From: Yinghuangia soli
GTDB taxonomy: Bacteria; Actinomycetota; Actinomycetes; Streptomycetales; Streptomycetaceae
Length of the DNA: 42,054 bases
Direction of reading: 5' to 3'
Assembly (NCBI RefSeq): GCF_021502675.1
Contig: NZ_JAKFHA010000006.1
Coordinates: 184,466-226,519, forward strand
Notes under the pieces: model-generated
Databases searched by the model: none
What the model saw: the letters and a program-made list of their open reading frames with translations, nothing else
Told to the model about the DNA's origin: nothing
Program-made: the position numbers and the translations under genes
In this document: positions 30,775 to 38,526 of the stretch, piece after piece
Position numbering within the stretch: position 1 is the first letter of the stretch
How the letters are laid out: each line of letters begins with the position of its first letter

Positions 30775-31599
30775 GTGCCGATACGTGATGACCAGTCTCT
30801 TGGGGCCGATGACGCGTGCTCGTGGGACTACCGCGACGAGGACGACCCTTACGAGGACGACGACTTCGAGCCGCCGGTGTCCTTCGCCGAGGATCTGGTC
30901 GCTTCGCTGCCGGGGTTCTGGGCGAACCACCTCAACTACTTTGCAGATCCGCGCGCGTGCCATCCGGAGTTCCATTGGCTGGGCCTCGACGTCGAGGACG
31001 CTGCGGAGAGCGCGCTGAGGGACGGCGATCGGTGGCCGGTGATACGGGTGCCCTTCGGCGGCGGGCACTCGGTCCAGGTGCACTGGGGCAACATGCCTGG
31101 CGAGGCCACGATGGACTGGCTGGTCGTCCATGCGGATTGGCACCAGTACGGCTTTCTGGCCACCCTCGACGGCCACAACGCCGGCCCCGGACTCGCCTGG
31201 CGCGAACTCCTGCACATCGCACGGACGCCGGACCTCGCCGCGGAGGGTCTGCACGACCCGCACGAGCGCCTTCTGCTGCTGATCCCGGCCCTCGGAGACA
31301 GCGAGGTGCCGGACGAGGCCGCCGGGATCGTGACCGAGGCGCTGCGGCACGTCGGCGTCCCCGAGGTGATCGCGCCGGCCATGGCCGAAGGACTGCTCGT
31401 CGGGGCCTGGCAGCCGACCACGTGGCGAGTGCCTGAGCCGTCTGCGGTTTCGGGTGGGACTGCGGAGGCGCCGCCGGCGATTCTCGTTTGCGATACGCGG
31501 CGGAGCGCCCGGAATGGAATTGCCCTGGCGCTCGGCGTCTCGCGGGAGCAACATCTGGCACTTGCCGCGGCGTTGGGGATGAGCGTTCCTGTGGGCTGA
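30775..31599 (+). CDS. Hypothetical acidic protein
   Basis: This protein of about 274 residues is of unknown family. A strongly acidic start (DYRDEDDPYEDDDFEPP) is followed by a globular region with aromatic-rich FWANHLNYFADPR and HPEFHWLGLDVED. Then come VQVHWGNMPGEATMDWLVVHADWHQYGF (seen in shorter pieces) and helical HERLLLLIPALGD. The start is uncertain: in-frame GTG codons at 30748, 30769 and 30775 are all possible, and upstream codons back to 30571 lack coding character. No signal peptide or membrane helix is seen. It is divergent from the DUF4365 cassette and converges on the membrane protein at 31611. A link with either neighbour is not shown. Confidence 0.6.
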   Translation: MPIRDDQSLGADDACSWDYRDEDDPYEDDDFEPPVSFAEDLVASLPGFWANHLNYFADPRACHPEFHWLGLDVEDAAESALRDGDRWPVIRVPFGGGHSVQVHWGNMPGEATMDWLVVHADWHQYGFLATLDGHNAGPGLAWRELLHIARTPDLAAEGLHDPHERLLLLIPALGDSEVPDEAAGIVTEALRHVGVPEVIAPAMAEGLLVGAWQPTTWRVPEPSAVSGGTAEAPPAILVCDTRRSARNGIALALGVSREQHLALAAALGMSVPVG

Positions 31600-31610
31600 G
31601 CGTGTGCAGG

Positions 31611-32216
31611 TCAGCGGAAGGTGTCGATGGCGGCGCAGCCTTCGGTCACCAGGCCGGGTGGGACCGGGAGGCCTGGGCCTTCGTGGGCTTCGAGTGTGGC
31701 TGCGGCGCGTTCCGGGGTCGGGGGGCCGGTGAACTCGATGTGGACGTTGCGGGGCCAGGGTCGGTTGCCGCCCTCGAAGATGAGGGGGCCGGTCACCGTG
31801 AAGATGCGGACGACGCGGCCGTCGCGTACGAAGACGTAGGCGGGTGGCGGGTTTTCGGACGACGACGGGACGCGTGCCGCCTCGCCGAATCTGGCCACCA
31901 GCCATTCTTCGTCCGCGTAGAAATAGACCTCGTCCCACGCGAACTTCGCGGCGTCCGCGAGCCGCAGTGATCCGTCCTTGCAGAGGCCGGCGTAGGCGCG
32001 GTCGTGGAAGCCCCTGTCCGTGTCGCCCGTGATCTGGCGGTTCACGAATGTGCGGAAGTCTCCGTAGGCCGCGTACAGCACGAGTACGACGGCCAGCGGC
32101 ACGCCGACCACCCATGCGACGGCTCGGATGGCTTCGCGTGCGAACCGTGCTCCCCGCCGCCGTCGCCGCTGCGGCGGTTCCGCGCCCGTCTCCGTACTCA
32201 CGTGTTCGGCAGCCAT
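31611..32216 (-). CDS. Membrane-anchored protein, candidate immunity protein
   Basis: This 201-residue protein has a basic N-terminus (PPQRRRRRGARFAREA), one transmembrane helix (about residues 30-50, AVAWVVGVPLAVVLVLYAAY in part) and an extracytoplasmic domain. That domain has aromatic motifs such as DEVYFYADEEWLVARFG and two cysteines (CKDG, EGCAA) that could form a disulfide. I know no family for it. Its start overlaps the end of the WXG-DUF6973 gene by 19 bp. A small gene directly after a secreted toxin-like gene is the usual place for an immunity gene, so immunity in the envelope is the leading guess. The evidence is positional only. Confidence 0.6.
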   Translation of the reverse strand: MAAEHVSTETGAEPPQRRRRRGARFAREAIRAVAWVVGVPLAVVLVLYAAYGDFRTFVNRQITGDTDRGFHDRAYAGLCKDGSLRLADAAKFAWDEVYFYADEEWLVARFGEAARVPSSSENPPPAYVFVRDGRVVRIFTVTGPLIFEGGNRPWPRNVHIEFTGPPTPERAAATLEAHEGPGLPVPPGLVTEGCAAIDTFR

Positions 32217-33328
32217 ATGTCCCGCGGCGGGTCGTAGGACTTCGTCACCGGTTCGCGATCAGGCAGGTACGTCTGCCCAGGTGCCACCTGGTCGCTGTAC
32301 TGAAGGTTGCCGTTCCCGTCCATGACGACCGTGCGGCCGGAGCGCACCGCAGCCTCGACCTTGTCCGCCAGGTCGTCGTACGGCACGCCCTTGGACTCGA
32401 TCGCGATGGAGCGGCCCACTTGGTTGTTGTAGAGGTCCATCGACTCCGCAGTCTGTATGCCCGGATTCTTGTCCGCGGTCAACTCGTGTGCCGTGGTGTA
32501 CTTTTCGGCCCATTCATTGCCGAAGTACCGTGAGAGCATCACGTTCCAGTAAGTGTGCCGGAACGCATCGGCGTGGCCGTCGAGTTCACCCTGGTCCGGG
32601 AACCGGTTCCGGCATTCTTCCCAGGCCTTGTTGGCGATGATCTGGAAGACGATCTGGTCCTGGGTGCTCAGCTTGGTGAACATGTCCTGCTCGGTACCGG
32701 GCCGTTTGACGTCGGCACCCGGGAGGAGGTGCTCCTCGAAGAGGGTCCCCTCGTAGGCCTCGCTCTGGCGAGGATCGTCCGGGACCTGATAGCTCTCGGC
32801 GATCTCCGAGGGCGGGAGCTTCATCGCGTTCATGAAGGCGTTTTCGGCGGCCAGCGCGGCGATCTTGGCCTGGTTGAACACGGTGAAGAACTGCTCGACC
32901 TGCTCGGCCCGATAACGCAGTTCGGCCTCGCTCGCGGGTCCCTTGCCGGGCGGGATCGTCTCCATGACGGCCGCATCGAACGCAGCCTTCTGCACCGTCT
33001 GCCAGGGCGCCCCGAGCCGGGCCGCGATGTCGAGGCACTCGTACGCGCTGCGCTGTGCGCCCTCGATTCCTTGCGCGTAGTCGTTGAGCGTCTGGGTGAA
33101 GTGCCCCACCTGGGCCATGATGTCGTCGAGTCGGCGCTGTGCCGCGGTCAAGGACTCGCGGAAGCCAGCCGCGGAGGTTCCCTGCCATGCGGCGGTCGAC
33201 TGCTGTACCGCAGTGAGGTGTTGCCCCGCGTAGCCGCTCTGCACGGCCTCCATGAAAGCCTTGTCCGCGAGGGCGCGCAGGCCGACCGGGTCCCCGGGGA
33301 CGATTTCCTGGACGTCGGCCATGGTCAC
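32198..33328 (-). CDS. WXG-domain protein with C-terminal DUF6973, candidate type VII secreted toxin
   Basis: This 376-residue protein has an N-terminal helical hairpin resembling ESX/WXG100 substrates, with AAWQGTSAAGF (W48-Q-G50) at the turn. A long helical middle leads to a C-terminal domain (about residues 225-330) of the DUF6973 type: DGHADAFRHTYWN (His252, Asp254, Arg257, His258), TAHE (His281, Glu282) and MDLYNNQVG (Asp298, Asn301, Asn302). The conserved His/Asp/Glu set looks like a metal-dependent active site. The 45-residue tail is proline-rich. It has no signal peptide, as expected for type VII export. GTG at 33328 overlaps the upstream stop by four bases; ATG at 33322 is an alternative. 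Toxic activity is inferred from architecture. Confidence 0.78.
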   Translation of the reverse strand: MTMADVQEIVPGDPVGLRALADKAFMEAVQSGYAGQHLTAVQQSTAAWQGTSAAGFRESLTAAQRRLDDIMAQVGHFTQTLNDYAQGIEGAQRSAYECLDIAARLGAPWQTVQKAAFDAAVMETIPPGKGPASEAELRYRAEQVEQFFTVFNQAKIAALAAENAFMNAMKLPPSEIAESYQVPDDPRQSEAYEGTLFEEHLLPGADVKRPGTEQDMFTKLSTQDQIVFQIIANKAWEECRNRFPDQGELDGHADAFRHTYWNVMLSRYFGNEWAEKYTTAHELTADKNPGIQTAESMDLYNNQVGRSIAIESKGVPYDDLADKVEAAVRSGRTVVMDGNGNLQYSDQVAPGQTYLPDREPVTKSYDPPRDIWLPNT

Positions 33329-33630
33329 CCCAGCGCGTCTCGGATGATTTGCGACTGCACGCGCCGCTGTTCGTCGGCATACGCGTACGCCTCGGCGTTC
33401 GCGGCCAGGGTCCCGGCGATGCCGTCCATGCGGTTCGCCAGCGCGCGGAACACTTCGCTCAGCCGGTTCCGTTCCCGGTCCAGCGTCGTCTGCGCACGTG
33501 CGGTGCCGGTCTTGGCGGTGCCGGCGGTGGAGATGCCCACACCGGTCGTCCGGACGATGAGTGAGGCATCGTCGATCTTGGTCTTCCCTGCCTTCAACTC
33601 GTCGGGTGGAACGCTGAATCCGTCGGACAT
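33325..33630 (-). CDS. WXG100/ESX-type small helical protein
   Basis: This 101-residue protein is helical throughout, with VPPDELKAGKTKIDDAS at the start and ERNRLSEVFRALANRMDG in the second helix. It resembles EspC-like and other ESX-associated proteins, which pair with larger type VII substrates, though a strict W-x-G is absent. The ATG at 33630 has a GGGGG upstream. Its stop overlaps the start of the WXG-DUF6973 gene (GTGA), so it is probably the secretion partner or chaperone of that protein. The operon is thus partner, effector, candidate immunity. Confidence 0.7.
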   Translation of the reverse strand: MSDGFSVPPDELKAGKTKIDDASLIVRTTGVGISTAGTAKTGTARAQTTLDRERNRLSEVFRALANRMDGIAGTLAANAEAYAYADEQRRVQSQIIRDALG

Positions 33631-33777
33631 ATGACCCCCGTCATCCGATCTGGAAATGCTGCTTTGGCTATCAACTCACCTTTGCCTCAGGCGTCTTGCT
33701 CCAAGAGTAGGACAGGCGGCAACCGGATGGACGGATCCCTGCACGCATCGCGGATCGGGGCGGGCGGCAGAGCCGGA

Positions 33778-34779
33778 TCACCGGGTGGGCGCCGGGGCGT
33801 CCGCTGTGCCGATCGAGGTGATGAGGGCGCGCGCCGATTCCAGGGCCGGGGTGACGCCTTCGGCGGTGGTGCCCTCGGCGGGGCGCTGGTTGATGACTGC
33901 GGCGATGACGAGGCGGCGTACGCCCTCGATTTCGCGTTCGGCGGCGAAGACGAGGTTGGCGCCGGCCGGGGTGGTGAAGCCGGTCTTGCCGCCGATGACG
34001 CCGTCCTTGCCGAGGAGGGTGTTGCCGTTGGGGCGGGGCTCGGGAGTGCCGGGCTCCTTGATGGATGCCGTGGCGACGATCTGCCTGAACGCCGGGTCCT
34101 TCATCGCGGCGGCGAACAGTTTGGCCTGGTCGGCGGCGGTGCTCCTGGTGGTGGGGTCGAAGCCGCTCGGGTCCGTGTAAGTGGTGTCCTTCATGCCGAG
34201 TTCGCGCGCGATGCCGTTCATGCGCTCCACGAACTTCGCATCGCCGCCGTCGACCCAGCGGGCGATCTCGTGGGCGATGTTGTTCGCGGAGACGACCATG
34301 AGGGCTTCCAGCGCCCGGCGTTGGGTGAACTTCTCGCCGGCGGTCACCTTGGCCAGGCTCTCGAAGCGGGCCACGCGCGTGCCGTACGCCGCGGCCTCCT
34401 CGGCGGAGATCGTGTACGTCGGGCCGGAGGCGTCCGCGGCCAGCGGCTGCGCCTTGAGGAAGGCGTACGCGGTCATCACCTTGGTGACGCTGGCTATCGG
34501 GACCGGAGTGACCGGGCCGTTCGCCTCGCTGATGCCGAGGCCGTCGACGAGCAGAGCCGCCTGGCCGCCGGCCGGCCACTGCGGGGTGAGCTTGGGCGGT
34601 GCGGGCGTGGTCGGCGGAGCCGAGGTGCCCGCTCCGGCCGGCGTGACCGCAGCGGCACGCGGCGTCGAGGACGTCGAGCACCCCGCGGCGGCCCCCACCG
34701 CGAGCACCGCGGCGAGTGCGGCGGCAGCGGCGCGGGAGGAGCGGGTCAGGCGGCTCGTACGGCTCTGGCGACTGTGCAT
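33778..34779 (-). CDS. D-alanyl-D-alanine carboxypeptidase family lipoprotein
   Basis: This 333-residue protein is a low-molecular-mass penicillin-binding protein. The active-site triads are S97-V-T-K100, S164-A-N166 and K265-T-G267. A lipobox (VGAAAGCS, Cys34) after a basic and hydrophobic start indicates an exported lipoprotein; an Ala/Pro/Thr linker follows. It would trim the terminal D-Ala from peptidoglycan peptides outside the membrane. The ATG at 34779 begins the signal peptide, with a poor ribosome site; a TTG 33 bp upstream is in frame. It stands alone between T7-type genes and an excalibur lipoprotein. Confidence 0.92.
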   Translation of the reverse strand: MHSRQSRTSRLTRSSRAAAAALAAVLAVGAAAGCSTSSTPRAAAVTPAGAGTSAPPTTPAPPKLTPQWPAGGQAALLVDGLGISEANGPVTPVPIASVTKVMTAYAFLKAQPLAADASGPTYTISAEEAAAYGTRVARFESLAKVTAGEKFTQRRALEALMVVSANNIAHEIARWVDGGDAKFVERMNGIARELGMKDTTYTDPSGFDPTTRSTAADQAKLFAAAMKDPAFRQIVATASIKEPGTPEPRPNGNTLLGKDGVIGGKTGFTTPAGANLVFAAEREIEGVRRLVIAAVINQRPAEGTTAEGVTPALESARALITSIGTADAPAPTR

Positions 34780-34882
34780 GGAATTCAAAGTGCCAGCCGC
34801 ATGACCCCGCAATTGCTCGAAATGTCGGCGGTTTTGTCACAGCGTTGCCGGCCGGGCCCAAGGGCTCCGGCGCGCAGGGACG

Positions 34883-34928
34883 TTGGTCCTGAACCACTTC
34901 ATATCTGGATGATCATGTTCGGGACCAA
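34883..34928 (-). terminator. Hairpin terminator of the excalibur lipoprotein gene
   Basis: Twelve-base arms TTGGTCCTGAAC and GTTCGGGACCAA pair with one wobble around a 22-nt loop, 26 bp after the stop on the minus strand. The long loop makes it weaker than most here. Confidence 0.45.
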
Positions 34929-34953
34929 GCCCCGGCCTCATGCTGTGAAGGCG

Positions 34954-35616
34954 TCACTCCCCGACCGGCGGCAGCTCGCACGCGATCCCGTCGCCGTCCC
35001 GGTCGAGATGCCCGCCGTAGCCGGGTTGCCCCCTGAAGATCGGTGCCGCTCCGGCGGCGCGCACCTCGTCGCAGTTGCTGTACTTCGGCGAAGCCTGCGT
35101 AGGCACGGTGCTCGGCACGGACCGCCCCACCTCGCGCATCGTCGTCCCGGCGATCGCGCCGCCCAGGACGGTGTACGTGCCCTCGTAGTAGCGGTGGCTC
35201 CCGTCGGTCTGGGTGACGTCCATGGCCGCCCGGACGACTCCGCCGCCGATGCCGAGCACGGTCAGTTCGTAGTGCGCTTTGGTCGCGTGGTCGGCGACGA
35301 ACTGCTCGTACGTGGCAGCAAAGGTCCGTCCGCCCAGCGCCCACGCCCTCGCGTAGTCGCGCGCGTTGACGGCATCGAAGTAGGCGTCGAGCACGCGCAC
35401 CGGATCCGCCGCGGCGGCCGAGGACGTGGCCACAGGTGGTGGCGGGGTACTCGTCTCGGTGGCCGTGGCGGTCTCGGTCCGCGTCACCGTCGCGGTGACC
35501 TCGGATGGCGGCGGCGAACCCGAAGTCGATGCACCCTTTTCGCCTCCACAACCGGCGACGGCCCCGCCTGCCCCGGAGAGAAGGATCGCAAGTACCCAAA
35601 CGGCTCGGTGGTGCAT
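34954..35616 (-). CDS. Excalibur calcium-binding domain lipoprotein
   Basis: This 220-residue exported protein has a lipobox (GAVAGCGG) after a short signal. A Thr/Pro-rich linker (about 35-70) leads to a small alpha+beta domain (about 75-165, with LDAYFDAVNARDYARAWAL in part, an NTF2- or DUF4878-like pattern). It ends in an excalibur domain: YSNCDEVRAAG and DRDGDGIACE, with two cysteines and an EF-like calcium loop. Excalibur domains are extracellular and often occur with nucleases or cell-wall enzymes, but no catalytic domain is evident here. The ATG at 35616 follows GGGAG. The role is unknown. Confidence 0.85.
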   Translation of the reverse strand: MHHRAVWVLAILLSGAGGAVAGCGGEKGASTSGSPPPSEVTATVTRTETATATETSTPPPPVATSSAAAADPVRVLDAYFDAVNARDYARAWALGGRTFAATYEQFVADHATKAHYELTVLGIGGGVVRAAMDVTQTDGSHRYYEGTYTVLGGAIAGTTMREVGRSVPSTVPTQASPKYSNCDEVRAAGAAPIFRGQPGYGGHLDRDGDGIACELPPVGE

Positions 35617-35790
35617 GTCCGTCACTCCCGGCACAACCGTCACCCGTGCCGCGCCTCGCCGGGAGGCGGGACGTCCGGGAACAGGCCAGGCCCGGGCGGG
35701 GGTTGCGGATTCGCGGCTTTCCGGGCGTCCGCTCTTTCCAGCGTGCGCCTCCGGCCGGTACGGGACAACCCGGGCCGCCGCCGCGACGAG

Positions 35791-35828
35791 CGCTGCTGCC
35801 GTCCCTCGAAGAGGGGACGGCAGCAGCG
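35791..35828 (-). terminator. Strong terminator of the acyl-CoA ligase gene
   Basis: Fifteen-base perfect arms (35791-35805 and 35814-35828) around TCGAAGAG start six bases after the ligase stop codon. Confidence 0.85.
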
Positions 35829-35833
35829 GCAAG

Positions 35834-37462
35834 TCACTTGGCCTGGGCGGCGAACTCCTCGGCGGCCTGGGCGCGGAGTTCGAACTTCATGACCTTGCCG
35901 GTCGGGTTGCGCGGGAACTCGGTGACGATCTCGACGTACCGTGGCACCTTGTAGTTCGCCATCTCCTTGCGGCAGAAGTCGATGATCTCGTCGGGAGTCA
36001 CCGTCTCGCCCGCGCGCAGCAGCAGGTACGCCTTGCCGACCTCGCCCATGCGGGCGTCCGGGACGCCGATGACCGCGGCCTCGGACACCGCGGGGTGCCC
36101 GGCGAGGACCGACTCGATCTCGGCCGGGTAGGCGTTGAAGCCGCCCACGATGTACATGTCCTTGATGCGGTCGGTGATGCGCAGGTTGCCCTGCTCGTCG
36201 AGGATGCCGACGTCGCCGGTGTGCAGCCAGCCGTCCGCGTCGACCGCCTTGGCGGTCTCCTCCGGGTCCTCGAAGTAGCCCTTCATGATGTTGTAGCCGC
36301 GCACCCAGACCTCGCCCGCCTCGCCCGGTGCGGTGGGCTTGCCGGCCTCGTCCACGGTGATCAGCTCGACGCCGTCGATGGCGCGGCCCGAGGTGGCCGC
36401 GATGATCTCGGCGGGGTCGCCCTGGCGGCACATGCTGACCGTGCCGCAGGACTCGGTCAGGCCGTACGCGGTGAGGACGGTGTCGAAGCCGAGGTCGGTG
36501 CTCATCCGGGTGACGAGCGAAAGCGGCACGGAGGCCGCGCCGGTGACCGCGAGGCGCAGCGACGACAGGTCGTACTTGCCGCGCGTGCCGGAGTCGAGCA
36601 GGGACGTGTAGATGGTCGGCGCGCCCGGCAGGACGGTGACCTTCTCGGCCTGGATCTGCGCGAGTGTGGCGTCCACGTCGAAGACGGCCTGCGGGATCAT
36701 CGTGGCGCCCTGGATCAGGCTCGCCAGGATGCCGGCCTTGTAGCCGAAGGTGTGGAAGAACGGGTTGACGATCAGGTAGCGGTCGCCCGCGGTGAGGCCG
36801 ACGGTGCTCGACCAGGCCTCGAACACGCGCAGCGACTGGCCGTGCGTGGTCATGACGCCCTTGGGGCGGCCGGTCGTCCCCGAGGTGAAGATGATGTCGC
36901 CGTAGTCGTCGCCGTTCACCGACGCGGCGCGCTCGGCGGCCGCCTCGGCGGAGACGGACTCGCCGGCCGCCAGGAAGTCGGCCCAGGTCGTGCACGTGTC
37001 GGGTGCGCTGTCGGCGAGCACGACCGCGGTCTTCAGGTGCGGCAGCGCGGCGAACGGCTGCCCGGGGACGCCCTCGCCGGCCGAGGAGCGCAGCATCGCG
37101 ACGTACGAGGCGCCCAGGAAGGTGCCGGAGACGAAGAGCAGCTTGGCGCGGGTCTTCTCCAGGACGTACTGCGCCTCGGCGCCCTTGTAGCGGGTGTTCA
37201 TCGGGACGATGACGCCGCCCGCGGCCAGTGCGCCGAGCGCGGCGGTGATCCAGTCGCGCGAGTTCGGGGCCCAGACCGCGACCCGGTCGCCCTTCTCGAC
37301 GCCGGCCGCGATGGCCGCGGCGGCCGCGGCGCGCACCCGGTCGCGCAGCTCGGCGAAGGTGACGCGCACGACGCCGTCCACGACGGCCTCGCGGTCACCG
37401 AAGCGCTCGGCCGCGCTGTCGACGAGAGCGGGAATGCTGCCCCACTCGAGATCACCCTGCAT
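35834..37462 (-). CDS. Acyl-CoA ligase, FadD3-like
   Basis: The product has 542 residues and is a class I adenylate-forming enzyme. It has FTSGTTGRPKG (phosphate loop), YGLTESCG, the hinge region WLHTGDVG and ITDRIKDMYIVGGFN, and a C-terminal catalytic lysine in NPTGKVMK. NPFFHTFGYKAGILASL and TVLPGAPTIYTSLLD agree with my memory of mycobacterial FadD3, which activates the steroid-ring remnant HIP. That assignment is tentative because no other steroid-ring genes lie here. The ATG at 37462 begins the gene. It is divergent from a crotonase across a gap with the best TGACG-type palindrome, so both are likely repressed together until their acyl-CoA inducer appears. Confidence 0.88.
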   Translation of the reverse strand: MQGDLEWGSIPALVDSAAERFGDREAVVDGVVRVTFAELRDRVRAAAAAAIAAGVEKGDRVAVWAPNSRDWITAALGALAAGGVIVPMNTRYKGAEAQYVLEKTRAKLLFVSGTFLGASYVAMLRSSAGEGVPGQPFAALPHLKTAVVLADSAPDTCTTWADFLAAGESVSAEAAAERAASVNGDDYGDIIFTSGTTGRPKGVMTTHGQSLRVFEAWSSTVGLTAGDRYLIVNPFFHTFGYKAGILASLIQGATMIPQAVFDVDATLAQIQAEKVTVLPGAPTIYTSLLDSGTRGKYDLSSLRLAVTGAASVPLSLVTRMSTDLGFDTVLTAYGLTESCGTVSMCRQGDPAEIIAATSGRAIDGVELITVDEAGKPTAPGEAGEVWVRGYNIMKGYFEDPEETAKAVDADGWLHTGDVGILDEQGNLRITDRIKDMYIVGGFNAYPAEIESVLAGHPAVSEAAVIGVPDARMGEVGKAYLLLRAGETVTPDEIIDFCRKEMANYKVPRYVEIVTEFPRNPTGKVMKFELRAQAAEEFAAQAK

Positions 37463-37515
37463 GATCGCTCCTGAGAGGTCCGACGGTGGCCGCCAGTGCC
37501 GTTGCTAGTCTGACC

Positions 37516-37528
37516 TGACGGTACGTCA
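37516..37528. promoter_or_regulatory. TGACG-type operator between acyl-CoA ligase and crotonase
   Basis: TGACG-GTA-CGTCA is a perfect palindrome that extends outward to CTGA and TCAG with short interruptions. It lies 54 bp upstream of the ligase and 96 bp upstream of the crotonase. On the minus strand CTGACG, 16 bp and TAGCAA could be the ligase promoter, placing the site on its -35. It is the most symmetric of the five related sites. Confidence 0.6.
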
Positions 37529-37623
37529 GATCAGGGCGGCGAGGGAAGCAGCCGACCGGGAGACCGACACCACGCCGGGACGCGTCCCGGCCGGTTCGCG
37601 GGGCCGATACGGAGGATGGCAGC

Positions 37624-38400
37624 ATGCGCAAGTTCGACACGCTGGGGTACGAACAGGCCGACGGCGTCGCCTGGGTCACCCTGAACCGGCCCGACCGGCA
37701 CAACGCGTTCGACCTGGTGATGATCGAGGAGCTCCACACCCTGTGGCGTGAACTCCGGCACGACGACGACGTGCGTGTGATCGTCCTCACCGGGGCGGGC
37801 GACAAGGCTTTTTGTACCGGTATCGACCGTTCCGTCGACATTCCGCAGCCGAAGTCGCCGTACATGATGGACGACCCGATGCTGAAGATCGGGCCGAAGT
37901 TCTCCGACCTGTGGAAGCCGGTCATTGTCGCGGTCAACGGCATGGCCTGCGGCGGCGCGTTCTACCTGCTCGGCGAGTGCGAGTTCATCATCGCCGCCGA
38001 GGAGGCCACGTTCTTCGACCCGCACACCACGTACGGCATGGTCTCCGGCTTCGAGTCGATGCACCTCGCGCAGCGGATGCCGCTGGGCGAGGTCATGCGC
38101 CTGACCCTGCTGGGCAACGCCGAGCGCATGAGCGCGCAGCGCGCGTACGAGACCGGCCTGGTCTCCCAGGTCGTGCCCGCCGCCGACCTGCACGAGACCG
38201 CGAAGTGGGCGGCCGAGGTCATCGCGTCCTACCCGCCGCACGGCGTCGAGGGCTCGGTCCGCTCCATCTGGGCGGCCCGCGACATGACCCGCGCCCAGGC
38301 CCTGACGATGGCCCCGCACATGATCACCCTGGGCAACCTGGACTGGTCCGAGCAGGCGGGCCTGTTCCAGCAGCGCAGCAAGGAGTACCGCATCCGCTAG
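37624..38400 (+). CDS. Crotonase family protein lacking both hydratase glutamates
   Basis: This 258-residue protein is a crotonase by fold: VTLNRPDRHNAFD, GAGDKAFCTGID (oxyanion hole) and VNGMACGGAFYLLGE. At the positions of the two catalytic glutamates of enoyl-CoA hydratase it has Tyr114 and His134 (FFDPHTTYGM). Classical hydration is therefore unlikely. Isomerase, hydrolase, C-C lyase or another enolate reaction is more plausible, with Glu118, Asp132 or His134 as candidate acid/base. The ATG at 37624 follows GGAGG. It is divergent from the FadD3-like ligase and shares its operator, so it probably acts on that ligase's CoA product or a later intermediate. Confidence 0.88.
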   Translation: MRKFDTLGYEQADGVAWVTLNRPDRHNAFDLVMIEELHTLWRELRHDDDVRVIVLTGAGDKAFCTGIDRSVDIPQPKSPYMMDDPMLKIGPKFSDLWKPVIVAVNGMACGGAFYLLGECEFIIAAEEATFFDPHTTYGMVSGFESMHLAQRMPLGEVMRLTLLGNAERMSAQRAYETGLVSQVVPAADLHETAKWAAEVIASYPPHGVEGSVRSIWAARDMTRAQALTMAPHMITLGNLDWSEQAGLFQQRSKEYRIR

Positions 38401-38414
38401 CGGTGAGGCGAAAC

Positions 38415-38457
38415 CGGCAAGAGCGGGCGATCAACCGCCGATCGCCCGCTCTTGCCG
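38415..38457 (+). terminator. Strong terminator after the crotonase
   Basis: Eighteen-base perfect arms (38415-38432 and 38440-38457) around a 7-nt loop, followed by TTCT, start 15 bp after the stop. It is the longest perfect stem in the window. Confidence 0.9.
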
Positions 38458-38479
38458 TTCTGGCGTTGCTCGATGGACA

Positions 38480-38491
38480 CGTTATGTAACG
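38480..38491. promoter_or_regulatory. Palindrome CGTTA-TG-TAACG upstream of vapB
   Basis: Perfect 5-bp arms lie 35 bp before the antitoxin start; the embedded TATGTA could be a -10 element. Antitoxins of this class usually repress their own promoter, so this may be the autoregulatory site. Confidence 0.4.
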
Positions 38492-38526
38492 CCTCGACTG
38501 CAATCCGGAGGCAACGAAAGAGGCTC

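Noticed and set aside
34883-34928. Shared TTGGTCC/GGACCAA arms with the fbiC inverted repeat, as a common operator
   Set aside because: The spacing differs (22-nt loop versus 5 nt) and this copy lies just after a stop codon, so it fits a terminator better.
37624-38400. Naming the crotonase and acyl-CoA ligase as proven steroid-ring degradation genes
   Set aside because: The ligase resembles FadD3 but none of the other steroid-ring genes is in the window, so a specific pathway name is not supported.
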